64,000 nucleotides of DNA, taken from Oscillospiraceae bacterium. Lineage in GTDB: Bacteria; Bacillota; Clostridia; Oscillospirales; Oscillospiraceae. Made by a program: the position numbers and the translations under genes. Under the pieces are notes generated by a model. That model saw only the letters and a list, made by a program, of their open reading frames with translations, did not search any database and was not told the DNA's origin. The DNA is taken from assembly GCA_017861365.1 (NCBI GenBank), contig JAGFXR010000003.1, forward strand, positions 100,957 to 164,956. The letters run 5' to 3'. Each line of letters begins with the position of its first letter. The stretch's first letter is position 1. Shown here one piece after another: positions 25,508 to 33,522 of the stretch.

Positions 25508-26032
25508 ATGAACGAAACCCCAATAGCTGACGGTTCAATAGAAAACAGGCAGGAGAAGATGGAACAGTGGTATCGTGAAACTAGCCGTATGGCATATTAT
25601 ACGGCACTTTCCATCTTGAAAAACGACGCAGATGCCCAAGATGCAGTGCAAAATAGCTACATAGACGCATTTTCTAAATTCGATCAGTTACAGAACCCAT
25701 CGGCCTTTGCTTCTTGGCTGAAACGCATTGTCATCAACAACTGCATCAACATGCGCAAGAAAAAGAAGCCCGAGTTATTCAAAACCAATGAAGAGGCGCA
25801 GTATTTTCTAGATAACATCCCAGAACAGAACGAAGAATTTTTGCCAGAGGAATATATCGTAAAGGAAACCAAAAGAAAACAGATTATAAAGATTATTGAT
25901 ATGCTTCCTGAGTTGCAGCAAACCACCATTCTGCTGCGTTATTATGATGAGTTATCGGTCAAGGACATTGCAGAAGTAATGGAGTGCAGTGAGAGTACCG
26001 TAACCAGCAGAATCAGTTATGCAAAAAAATAA
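25508..26032 (+). CDS. ECF-type RNA polymerase sigma factor, in-frame part
   Basis: 174 codons. The sigma-70 region 2 motif is near residues 28-95 (YYTALSILKNDADAQDAVQNSYIDAF, FASWLKRIVINNCINMRKKK). Region 4 is near 120-174 (LPELQQTTILLRYYDELSVKDIAEVMECSESTVTSRI). The ORF ends at TAA directly after a run of seven As (26023-26029). In the -1 frame the protein continues without a gap into the ORF up to 27015. The normal product was therefore a sigma factor fused to a membrane-anchored domain. SD AAGGAGGG. Either a decay frameshift or a programmed -1 shift. Confidence 0.85.
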   Translation: MNETPIADGSIENRQEKMEQWYRETSRMAYYTALSILKNDADAQDAVQNSYIDAFSKFDQLQNPSAFASWLKRIVINNCINMRKKKKPELFKTNEEAQYFLDNIPEQNEEFLPEEYIVKETKRKQIIKIIDMLPELQQTTILLRYYDELSVKDIAEVMECSESTVTSRISYAKK

Positions 26033-27015
26033 TTAAGCGAGAAGTGGAGCTTTTGGAACAGAAAGGAGACAAACTGTATAGTGCCGTGCCATTACCCTTC
26101 CTTTCAAGGCTGTTTGCTGAGGATGCAAACGCCCAGACAATTGCACAGGGAACGCTGGAAAAGGTTTGGCATCAGGTCGTGTCCGCCGTATCGCCCGTTC
26201 ACGGGACCGCGTCCCAAACCGGAACCATTACCACGGCGGTCAAGTCAAAACCGTTGGCAAAAGCGGCGGCCAAGGTTGCCGGACTATCCGCGAAGACAAA
26301 AGCGGTTCTTGCCGGAGCCACCGCTGTTGCGGTAATCGCGGGCGTAACGGTTCCGCTGATGAACGCGAACCGGTCACAGACCCCGGCAGACACGGCGGCG
26401 GTTTCTGCCGTGCAGACCACCGGGCAGCAGGAATCGGCATCAGCGGAGACCCCGGTTTCCGCCAGCGAATCGGCGCAGGACGTTCTTTCGGCGGACTACT
26501 ATGTGCCGGACACGTCCAAGACCTATGTCTACGACAACGGTTATTCCTATCAGTGGATTGAACTGGATCAGGATTGGTATGGCGAAGCGCCGTATCAAGA
26601 CGGTGTCTCCACATGGGGTACCTATGGTGATCAGATCAAGGACGGGTCTGTCTACTGGACGCATTACAGCCCCGGCGGCGCGCCGATTGAGGTATACGAG
26701 GGCGAGTGCATCGAGCTTGCGCCCGTGGGCGTTGGTGAGAGCTGGGAAAGCAACTGGAAAGCTCATACCAGAAATGGAGACGAGAGCTATGGCTATATGA
26801 AAAAGACCTTCACCGGATGGGAGACCTTAGAGGTCATGGGACAGACGATGACAGCCGCGCATCTCCACGTCGTGGAAAACGGTTCGTACATGGACGAGGA
26901 ATTTAATCTGGAATATGACCAGTGGCTTGTGAAGGGTCTCGGCGTAGTCAAGGCCACCGGCGGTCATGCGTGGGAATTCGAAAAAGGCAACCGGACGCTG
27001 ACTGCGGTTCAGTGA
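26029..27015 (+). CDS. Membrane/ectodomain half of the sigma-factor protein (-1 frame continuation)
   Basis: It continues the sigma factor in the -1 frame: IIKREVELLEQKGDKLYSAVPLPFL. The latter part is the linker usual in Clostridial ECF sigma factors with C-terminal extensions. A hydrophobic helix lies about 90-115 residues in (AVLAGATAVAVIAGV). A Thr/Ala/Ser-rich linker and an extracytoplasmic domain of about 190 residues rich in Trp, Tyr and Gly follow. A weak independent start (GTG at 26044) exists, but the SD there is poor. The fused product would be 502 aa. Its task may be to sense an outside signal (inference). Confidence 0.6.
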   Translation: MIKREVELLEQKGDKLYSAVPLPFLSRLFAEDANAQTIAQGTLEKVWHQVVSAVSPVHGTASQTGTITTAVKSKPLAKAAAKVAGLSAKTKAVLAGATAVAVIAGVTVPLMNANRSQTPADTAAVSAVQTTGQQESASAETPVSASESAQDVLSADYYVPDTSKTYVYDNGYSYQWIELDQDWYGEAPYQDGVSTWGTYGDQIKDGSVYWTHYSPGGAPIEVYEGECIELAPVGVGESWESNWKAHTRNGDESYGYMKKTFTGWETLEVMGQTMTAAHLHVVENGSYMDEEFNLEYDQWLVKGLGVVKATGGHAWEFEKGNRTLTAVQ

Positions 27016-27063
27016 AGAAGGACGGTCTGACATCAAAAATGGAAAAAGGCTATTCCTTTGACG

Positions 27064-27144
27064 ATGTCATATACAAAAACCGTTGAATTAGAGCTGAGTG
27101 GAGATTTTTTCGCAGTATGTTACAAGGATAAGCCAACAGGCTGA
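27064..27144 (+). other. 26-codon ORF or remnant before the GrpE-like gene
   Basis: ATG-initiated frame reading MSYTKTVELELSGDFFAVCYKD and stopping 22 nt before the next ATG. It has no clear SD. It could be the tail of a lost gene or a real micro-ORF. It is not recognised. Confidence 0.2.
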
Positions 27145-27166
27145 TTTATTTTGAAAGGAGAAATTT

Positions 27167-27694
27167 ATGCAACACGCGACCTACCAAAAACTGTGTCAAG
27201 CGGTGCTTGACGTACTTCCGGAACTTGCTTTGAAAGTCAATGCCGAGGGCGATGCGCAGGCAAAACTGGAACAGCTTCTGAGCACATCTCTGGCCGAAAC
27301 AAGGTGTGATACGAATGATGCGCCATTTCCTACACCGGAACAGCAAGCTGAGCTCAATCAGAATGATGACTTGGAGGCATCCGAAAGAGAAGAATCACAG
27401 ATGCCTACACCTGAAGAACAGAAAACAGTTCCTTGGGCAGAACTGCTCAGAGAAATGCAGTCTCTGCGGGAGGACTTTAACACCCGACTAAACCGTGACG
27501 CACATCAGGATACGCTGTTTGACAACATGCATCGGGAGTTAACCGCCTTTCGCAATCGAGCGTTGGAAAAGTCGACAGATCAGATGTCGCTGGATATTAT
27601 TTCTGTGATGGATAATCTAGACGTGGTTTTGCGGAGCCTGCCGGAAACGCTTGAACATGCCGCACAGATGAAAACGGAAAGCCGGTGGTTCTGA
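27167..27694 (+). pseudogene. GrpE-like nucleotide-exchange factor, C-terminus replaced by a deletion junction
   Basis: N-terminal 90 residues are acidic and low-complexity. The long helix region is GrpE-like (LREDFNTRLNRDAHQDTLFDNMHRELTAFRN, then LDIISVMDNLDVVLRSLP). The reading frame ends a few codons into sequence that belongs, in another frame, to a DnaK-like gene (from about 27661). The GrpE beta-domain is therefore lost, and the first part of the dnaK-like gene with it. SD GAAAGGAG before the ATG. GrpE releases ADP from Hsp70. Here the deletion must have broken this pair. Confidence 0.65.
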
Positions 27695-28225
27695 AAAATG
27701 CTGAACAGGAATTGACAACTCCTTCGGTGGTGTATTTCGAGAGCGAAGGATTGGTCAATGTAGGTAATTCTGCGAAAGAATATGCTTTAATGTACCCTGA
27801 TAAGGTTGCGTCTCAAATCAAGCGCCATATGGGAGAAAAGAATTATACCTGTTTTATGAATAACATTGACATGAAACCGGAGGAAATCCGCCTATGTTCT
27901 AAAAAAAGTAGTTCAGGATGCAATCAAGGCCCTGCGGGAAATTGGAAAATTAGGCAGTGAAGAGCCTGAGGTTTCAGCTGTGATAACCTGCCCCGCATAT
28001 TTCGGAATTTCCGAGCGCGCTGCCACCGACACGGCAGGAAAACTTGCCGGAATAAATGTGTTGGGTATTCTCAACGAACCAACGGCTGCAGCGATCATGT
28101 TTGGTAGCTTGGATGCTAAAATCACAAAGAATGTTTTGGTCTATGATCTGGGTGACGGTACCTTTGATATTACTGTAATTCGTGTAGAACCTGGAAAGAT
28201 AGAGGTGGTCTGCACAGTTGAATGA
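27661..28225 (+). pseudogene. DnaK/Hsp70-like gene, three lesions
   Basis: The sequence encodes part of the Hsp70 ATPase domain. Segment 1 (27661-27888) starts with TDENGKPVVLKNAE and TTPSVVYFES and lacks the first about 20 residues with the phosphate-1 motif. A frame change near 27889 (2 nt missing) leads to segment 2 with [42 protein letters not shown] and [14 protein letters not shown]. The phosphate-2 motif shows Asp where Gly is usual. A stop at 28223-28225 ends the frame before the substrate-binding domain. The gene cannot give a working chaperone. Confidence 0.85.
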
Positions 28226-28239
28226 GTGGGAGCGGAAAT

Positions 28240-29553
28240 ATGACTGAACGGGAAAACTTTTTTATTCTTTTGAATCTTCACTTTGATCCTCCGGAAACAG
28301 ATGAAGCTTCCATCCGGGAAGCGATTGGGAAGTTCAAGAAAAGGATCCAGCAGGGAGAAATGAGTCCTCTTCCAGAGAAAAAACTGCAGGCGGCGGAACT
28401 TCGTCTCCTGCTTCCCGAAATGGAAAAAACCATGATGGATAGAGGTTTGCGGGAACAGGAGGCAATTCTTGCGCAGCGACGTATCAAATCCGCTCAGGAG
28501 GAACTGCAGGAAGAACTGACGCTTATTTCCGGGAAAGGGTTTGTAACACCAGAGGAACTTAATCTCCTAGTCAAAAAATATGCGCCTTATGGTATGACCA
28601 AGCAGTTGATCCAGCGGACTTTAATGGTCCCGCTTCGAGAGGGGAAGAATGCAGATGGGGCAGAGATTGCTTTGCCCGAGTCCGTGCGAAAAGAGCTTGA
28701 ACATCAGCTTTCAATCATGAATTACCGTTATAGGACAATCTATCAGTTCTTACATAGAACGGAAAGTGACCAGACGGAAAGGCTTCTGGCAGCGACCAAA
28801 GAAAAACAGAAAATGATCCGGGAATCAGTGGCGCCTACTGCCGAGGATCTGGCGTCAAACCGCCTGTGTGATGTTTGTATTAAAATTTTTGCCGACGAGG
28901 CAACAAGGACTGGCTACGATGCTTATCTGAAAACCAACCGTTTTTTGCAGCTTAGCCAGCAGATGACCCAGCAGGCGGCAGCAAACGGGAATGAAATGAC
29001 CCCCGCCATGAAGCGAGCATTTGTGACACAGGGCCGGCGGCTGTACAATGATATTTCAGAGCAGGAGCTGCAGACTTATATCGATACATATTGCCGGGCG
29101 AAGGGGATTCACATGTCCGTCCCTGTACCGTCTCCTAAACCACCCCCCGCTCCCACTCCGGTTCCTACACCAACTTCCGCCCCTGTAGAGGATATTGCTC
29201 GCAAGCGGGCACAGGAGTATGTTAATCTGGCGAAGAACGCCATAAAAGTGGATGATCCGAAAGAGGCATTACAATTACTGAATCGTGCGCTTAAAGAAGA
29301 CCCCATTTGTGGGGAAGCTTATATTGTGTCTTTAATGTTGGAGGCAGGGGTAAATTGTGAAGACGGTCTGGCAGCGGGCGTAGCCGATCTAAAACGTATG
29401 AATGCCTGGCAGAACGCTATGCAGTACAGCGATTCGAAACGACAGAAGGAACTGGAAAACTACGCAAAAAAAGTAGATCATAATATTCTGGTCATGGACA
29501 TTCGCAGAAAAATGGAATTACGCGAAGAACAATGGGTACAACCATCATCATAG
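28240..29553 (+). CDS. Hsp70-locus partner protein with TPR-like C-terminal half
   Basis: 437 aa, predicted soluble. The N-terminal 75 residues (NFFILLNLHFDPPETDEASIR and LRLLLPEMEKTMMD) resemble the helical N-terminus found in proteins encoded next to accessory dnaK/grpE genes in Firmicutes. I suspect a J-domain-like helper role (inference). A helical middle and a Pro-rich linker (residues about 300-325) follow, then a TPR-like unit (EYVNLAKNAIKVDDPKEALQLLNRALKEDP). GGGAG is about 8 nt before ATG 28240; ATG 28222 is an alternative that overlaps the dnaK stop. The gene looks intact, although its chaperone partners are broken. Confidence 0.6.
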   Translation: MTERENFFILLNLHFDPPETDEASIREAIGKFKKRIQQGEMSPLPEKKLQAAELRLLLPEMEKTMMDRGLREQEAILAQRRIKSAQEELQEELTLISGKGFVTPEELNLLVKKYAPYGMTKQLIQRTLMVPLREGKNADGAEIALPESVRKELEHQLSIMNYRYRTIYQFLHRTESDQTERLLAATKEKQKMIRESVAPTAEDLASNRLCDVCIKIFADEATRTGYDAYLKTNRFLQLSQQMTQQAAANGNEMTPAMKRAFVTQGRRLYNDISEQELQTYIDTYCRAKGIHMSVPVPSPKPPPAPTPVPTPTSAPVEDIARKRAQEYVNLAKNAIKVDDPKEALQLLNRALKEDPICGEAYIVSLMLEAGVNCEDGLAAGVADLKRMNAWQNAMQYSDSKRQKELENYAKKVDHNILVMDIRRKMELREEQWVQPSS

Positions 29554-30041
29554 CCGGTGTTTGTGCAGTTACAGTACCATACCTTTTTCTGCTGTTCCGA
29601 TTCGTGCCCCAAATATCTTTTGCGGATGATAGCATCATGAATACATGGAACTTATGGCAACAAGTACTCTATCTCTTCGGATTTGTTGGTGTCTATTCAT
29701 TGGCACTGGGCTTGTGTACGCAAATGACAGATAATAAAATCTTTCACGGGTGTATTCATTTTCTTCAGTTTGCCATAGCAGCAGTTATTGTCCAGATGCT
29801 TCACATGGCTTCTTTTTTTGATGGCAGCACGACGAGTGAAGTTGTGATAGTGGTGCTGCTAATGGTTGCTTGCTGTGCTGTACTGTCGATTCCTGGCTGG
29901 CTGCTGTACAGATACCGACCAAGAACAGCTCCTGATCCGGTGAGAAAATACTGCGCCCTTATTACTTCCGTTGCTCTGATGCTAGGTAGTTTATACTTCT
30001 GGGTCTTAGTAAATCCGGGGCAGATAAGCTTCAGTTACTAA
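29532..30041 (+). CDS. Unknown small integral membrane protein
   Basis: 169 aa with about five hydrophobic segments (5-24, 44-62, 74-95, 103-126, 143-160). No family is recognised. Its ATG lies 22 nt inside the 3' end of the TPR-like gene, which suggests coupling in the same operon. It is the last gene of the island; the attR repeat with a terminator begins 6 nt after its stop. Confidence 0.65.
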   Translation: MGTTIIIAGVCAVTVPYLFLLFRFVPQISFADDSIMNTWNLWQQVLYLFGFVGVYSLALGLCTQMTDNKIFHGCIHFLQFAIAAVIVQMLHMASFFDGSTTSEVVIVVLLMVACCAVLSIPGWLLYRYRPRTAPDPVRKYCALITSVALMLGSLYFWVLVNPGQISFSY

Positions 30042-30046
30042 GCCCT

Positions 30047-30110
30047 CCCTCCTCCGACAAACCATAGACTCGTTGCAATTGCTCACTTTTTGAGTTTGCG
30101 GCGGGTCTTT
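30047..30110. repeat. Right attachment-site-like repeat (attR) with terminator
   Basis: CCCTCCTCCGACAAACC copies the tRNA-Tyr 3' end with one base changed in the CCA region. The terminator stem ACTCGTTGCAATTGCTC ... GAGTTTGCGGCGGGT follows. No other tRNA part is present, so it is a 3'-end duplication and not a second tRNA gene. Confidence 0.7.
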
Positions 30111-30159
30111 GGTCATGGTCTGGGTAAGGCGGAATCTCATTCTGTTCACGTATAGGAAA

Positions 30160-30210
30160 ACACGGGCTTGTTCAGGATGCCGATGATGGCAATCCCGAAC
30201 AAGCTCGTGT
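30160..30210 (-). terminator. Terminator of pnp
   Basis: A 15-bp stem ACACGAGCTTGTTCG/TGAACAAGCCCGTGT with an inner hairpin, then TTTTCC on the minus strand, 82 nt beyond the pnp stop. Confidence 0.7.
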
Positions 30211-30291
30211 CAGTGGTTTAAATATACGCAATTAGCCGCTGCTGTAAGAGCAGGCGATAGGTTCCAGCAGATTGGCCGAGGCTTTACACAA

Positions 30292-32427
30292 TTACACGCC
30301 TTGCTTTTTCGCGTTAATCTCTCGCAACGCGTCACGGTAAGACAGGTTGACCCGACCCTTGTCATCAATTTCAATGACCTTAACCCAGATCATATCGCCG
30401 ATATTGATCACATCCTCCACCTTGTCTACGCGGCGTTCCGCCAGCTTGGAGATGTGCACCATGCCGTCCTTGCCGGGAGCAAGCTCCACAAACGCACCGA
30501 AGGTCATAATCCGAACCACCTTGCCGTAGTACAGTGTGCCGATTTCGGGCACAAATACGATGGTTTCAATCATCTTTTTGGCGGCATCGCAGCTCTCTGC
30601 GTTCTCGCCGGAAATATAGATGGTTCCGTCGTCCTCAATGTCAATCTTCGCGCCGGTATCGGCACAGATTTTCTGGATTACCTTTCCGCCGGAGCCGATA
30701 ACTTCCCGAATTTTGTCGGTGTCGATCTTTATCTTGATCATCTTGGGAGCAAATTCGGACACTTCGTTACGGGGTTCCGCAATGCAGGGCAGCATGATCT
30801 CATCCAGAATGGCAAAGCGGGCATCTTTGGTAATTTCCAGAGCTTCCTTGATAATAGCATGGCTGAGGCCGTCATTTTTCAAATCCATTTGAATGGCAGT
30901 AATGCCTTTTTTGGTACCCGCCACCTTGAAGTCCATCTCGCCGTGGAAATCCTCCACGCCCTGAATATCAATGAACGTGGTAAACTCGCCGTTGTCGTCC
31001 TGAATCAGGCCGCAGGAGATACCCGCCACCGGCGCGGTGATGGGTACGCCGGCATCCATCAGTGCCAGCGTGGAGCCGCAGACAGAGCCCTGAGAGGTGG
31101 AGCCATTGGAGGAGAGTACCTCGGATACCACGCGGATGGCATAGGGGAAGTCCTCGGTACGGGGCAGCACCGGCTCCAGCGCCCGCTCGGCCAGGGCACC
31201 GTGCCCTTTCTCCCGGCGGTTGGTGGAACGGCTGCCGCGGGCCTCGCCCACAGAGAAGGAGGGGAAATTATAGTGGTGCATATACCGCTTGGTTTCCTCT
31301 TCCCAAATGGTATCCAGCTTCTGCTCGGCAGCCAGGGTATTCAGGGTGCAGATGGACAGCACCTGAGTTTGTCCGCGGGTAAACATGCCGGAACCGTGAA
31401 CCCGGGGAAGTACCCCCACCTGAGCAGCCAGAGGACGGATTTCATTTTTGGCGCGACCGTCCACTCGATGCCCTTCCAGAAGCCACGCCTTGACGATCTT
31501 TTTCTGCAGCTTATAGGTGATTTCTTCCATATATTTGTCCATCTCAGGATATTTCTCCAGGAATTGCGCGTGCAGCTCATCCACAAATACGTTCCAGCGT
31601 GCCTCACGGACATTTTTATCGTCGGTATCCATGCAGGATTTCGCCTTCTCCAGCCCGAAAGCCACGATGTCGTCAAAAAGCTGCTGGTTAAAATCTGCGT
31701 GGGGGTATTCGAATTTGGGCTTTCCGATCTCGGCCACGATATGATTGATAAAGGCAATCTGCTTTTTGATCTCCTCGTGGGCGCCGACAATGCCCTCGTA
31801 CATAATCTCGTCGGGAATTTCCTTGGCACCGGCCTCAATCATAACCACTTTTTCCATAGTAGCGGCAACGGTGACATCCATCTGGGAAGCCGCCCGCTGC
31901 TCACGGGTGGGGTTGAACACGATGCCGCCGTCCACATAGCCGACTTCCAGGCAGCCGATGGGGCCGTTCCATGGGATATCGGAATAGGCGAGGCAGACGG
32001 AGGTGCCGATCATGGCGGTGACTTCGGGGGAGCAGTCGCGGTCCAGACTCATGACCGTGCAGGTTACCACCACATCGTTGCGGAAATCATAGGGGAACAG
32101 GGGGCGGATGGGACGGTCAATGAGGCGGGAAGCCAGAACGGCGGGCAGTGAGGGCTGTCCCTCGCGGCGCATGAAGGAGCCGGGGATGCGTCCCACCGCG
32201 TAGAGCTTTTCCTCAAAATCCACGGACAGGGGAAAGAAATCAACGCCGTCCCGGGGCTTTGCAGAGGCGGTGACCGCCACGAGAACCGAGGTTTCTCCAT
32301 AGGTGACCATAGCAGCCGCGTTTGCAAGCTCGGCCATTTTGCCGATTTCCACCTTCAGCGGGCGTCCGGCCAGTTCTGTTTCATATACCTTGGTGTTAAA
32401 GTGCTTTTTCTTAATAATGGTTGACAT
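30292..32427 (-). CDS. pnp: Polyribonucleotide nucleotidyltransferase (PNPase)
   Basis: Phosphorolytic 3'-to-5' exoribonuclease of mRNA turnover. Length 711 aa. Two RNase PH-like domains are visible (first about 10-230; second about 325-545 with FTRGQTQVLSICTL and the active-site region DIQGVEDFHGEMDFKVAGT). The KH domain is near 555-615 (IREVIGSGGKVIQKI) and the S1 domain near 620-695 (YYGKVVRIMTFGAFVELAPGKDGMVHIS). SD AAAGGAGG. It follows rpsO as in most bacteria, with a long leader stem at 32458-32543 that may be a processing site. Confidence 0.97.
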   Translation of the reverse strand: MSTIIKKKHFNTKVYETELAGRPLKVEIGKMAELANAAAMVTYGETSVLVAVTASAKPRDGVDFFPLSVDFEEKLYAVGRIPGSFMRREGQPSLPAVLASRLIDRPIRPLFPYDFRNDVVVTCTVMSLDRDCSPEVTAMIGTSVCLAYSDIPWNGPIGCLEVGYVDGGIVFNPTREQRAASQMDVTVAATMEKVVMIEAGAKEIPDEIMYEGIVGAHEEIKKQIAFINHIVAEIGKPKFEYPHADFNQQLFDDIVAFGLEKAKSCMDTDDKNVREARWNVFVDELHAQFLEKYPEMDKYMEEITYKLQKKIVKAWLLEGHRVDGRAKNEIRPLAAQVGVLPRVHGSGMFTRGQTQVLSICTLNTLAAEQKLDTIWEEETKRYMHHYNFPSFSVGEARGSRSTNRREKGHGALAERALEPVLPRTEDFPYAIRVVSEVLSSNGSTSQGSVCGSTLALMDAGVPITAPVAGISCGLIQDDNGEFTTFIDIQGVEDFHGEMDFKVAGTKKGITAIQMDLKNDGLSHAIIKEALEITKDARFAILDEIMLPCIAEPRNEVSEFAPKMIKIKIDTDKIREVIGSGGKVIQKICADTGAKIDIEDDGTIYISGENAESCDAAKKMIETIVFVPEIGTLYYGKVVRIMTFGAFVELAPGKDGMVHISKLAERRVDKVEDVINIGDMIWVKVIEIDDKGRVNLSYRDALREINAKKQGV

Positions 32428-32457
32428 ATGCGTCCTCCTTTTGTTTGGCGCAGATCA

Positions 32458-32543
32458 GAGCCATTCTTTTTAGCACTTGAAGACGAGCCCGACGGCCATA
32501 TCCTTCAGGCTTATGTTCAACTGCTAAAAAAGAGAATCGGCTC
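32458..32543 (-). promoter_or_regulatory. Long leader stem of pnp mRNA
   Basis: GAGCCGATTCTCTTTTTTAGCA (32543-32522) pairs with TGCTAAAAAGAATGGCTC (32475-32458) in the minus-strand RNA. The loop encloses another GC-rich stem. It ends 31 nt before the pnp ATG. In enterobacteria such a leader stem is cut by RNase III for PNPase autocontrol; here that is inference. Confidence 0.55.
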
Positions 32544-32613
32544 CGCTCCGGTTTGTGTTCATCTTACCCAGGGAACCGCCGTTTCAGTCAGCGGCCTGCG
32601 GGCATTTCTGCTT

Positions 32614-32647
32614 AAGAAGGCGGTGCAAACAGTTGCACCGCCTTCTT
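32614..32647 (-). terminator. Hairpin after rpsO
   Basis: A perfect 15-bp stem AAGAAGGCGGTGCAA/TTGCACCGCCTTCTT with loop of four, 12 nt after the rpsO stop, without a long T-run. A partial terminator or processing site between rpsO and pnp. Confidence 0.6.
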
Positions 32648-32658
32648 CACATACAGCA

Positions 32659-32925
32659 TTATTTACGGATGCCCAGCTTTGCGATAATGGCGCGGTAGCG
32701 CTCAATATCCTTCTTCGCCAGATAATCGAGCATTTTGCGGCGCTTACCGATCATTTTGAACAGACCCTGACGGCTGTGGTTGTCGTGGGAGTGAACCTTC
32801 AGATGCCCGGTGAGCTCGCTGATGCGGGCCGAGAGAATGGCAATCTGCACCTCGGGGGATCCGGTGTCGGTCTCGTGGGTGCGGTTTGCCTCAATCACGG
32901 AGGTTTTTTCATCTTTGCGAATCAT
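32659..32925 (-). CDS. rpsO: 30S ribosomal protein S15
   Basis: 88 aa, binds 16S rRNA in the platform. Classic S15 features are [33 protein letters not shown] and the end KRRKMLDYL...[13 protein letters not shown]. The ATG at 32925 follows AAAGGTGG by 9 nt. The 200-nt leader is GC-rich and has a stem CCGCC/GGCGG just before the SD, possibly for S15 autorepression (inference). Confidence 0.97.
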   Translation of the reverse strand: MIRKDEKTSVIEANRTHETDTGSPEVQIAILSARISELTGHLKVHSHDNHSRQGLFKMIGKRRKMLDYLAKKDIERYRAIIAKLGIRK

Positions 32926-33124
32926 TTGCAGTTCCACCTTTCAAAATTCCGCCGACAGGCGGCGGTTATGGCCCGAAAAGCCGGGAAACAGGTGGGTGAA
33001 ACCCCCGCGCGGGCGGGCTTAATCCTGCTTCTAAGCCTTTGGGTATGCATCAATTCATGCCGTAGAAGTGTATCATATATTTTTCCCAATGTAAAGAAAA
33101 AAATTACACAGGAGGCAGGTTCGC

Positions 33125-33406
33125 TCACTTCAGCCGCATCAATTCATGCCTTGGATTCTCTTTCACAATCCGGCAGCCCTCACTGACAGTAAACATAATG
33201 TCGGCCGAAAGCTGATTTTCCCCCGTTTGAATCCGGGTAAGCATTTCCCCCTGGCAGCTTGCCATATATTTAGGGGGCAGGCGGTTGAGCGCGTAGCACG
33301 CCACATCGCTGCGGCACAGCGGACACATGCAGCATCCGGTTCCCTGCATCTCCCGATCCAAAAGGCTCTCTACGATATCTTCCATCGCATTTTTGAATAA
33401 ACCCAT
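33125..33406 (-). CDS. ComFB-family small zinc-type protein
   Basis: 93 aa. N-terminal KNAMEDIVESLLD, the Cys cluster CCMCPLC and LNRLPPKYMAS are the ComFB hallmarks (late competence development protein family). In Bacillus ComFB is in the comF operon, but its role is unknown. Many relatives in non-competent bacteria are linked to cyclic-dinucleotide signalling. It is encoded upstream of rpsO in the same direction, with no comFA or comFC beside it. Confidence 0.8.
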   Translation of the reverse strand: MGLFKNAMEDIVESLLDREMQGTGCCMCPLCRSDVACYALNRLPPKYMASCQGEMLTRIQTGENQLSADIMFTVSEGCRIVKENPRHELMRLK

Positions 33407-33476
33407 AACGCGTACCTGTCTTTCTAATCTGCAATCAATCTAAGATAACATCCCCAAACAACAATTTTTTATTGAG

Positions 33477-33496
33477 TCCGCCCGCTTCGGGCGGCA
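33477..33496 (-). terminator. Short GC hairpin after the transketolase operon
   Basis: GCCGCCCGAAGCGGGCGG stem-loop, 27 nt after the tktB stop on the minus strand. No T-run; low-strength candidate. Confidence 0.4.
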
Positions 33497-33522
33497 ATCC
33501 CCTTTACAACACGTTCAGTCTC

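Larger units (their letters stand above)
23393..30110. mobile_element. Decayed genomic island in the 3' end of tRNA-Tyr
   Basis: About 6.7 kb bounded by the direct repeats 23393-23451 and 30047-30110. An integrase C-terminal remnant lies just inside the left end and points at the tRNA. Inside are an excisionase-like fragment, several frame-broken genes, and an AT-rich stretch unlike the flanks. All point to an old integration that has lost mobility. Confidence 0.7.

Noticed and set aside
30047..30110. A second, degenerate tRNA gene
   Set aside because: Only the 3' end and terminator of tRNA-Tyr are present. No D-arm or anticodon arm is found upstream, so it is an att-type duplication.
30301..32151. 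616-codon ORF on the plus strand
   Set aside because: It is antisense to pnp, which has complete PNPase, KH and S1 motifs. The antisense frame shows only codon-bias artefacts (His/Gly/Val-rich) and no SD.
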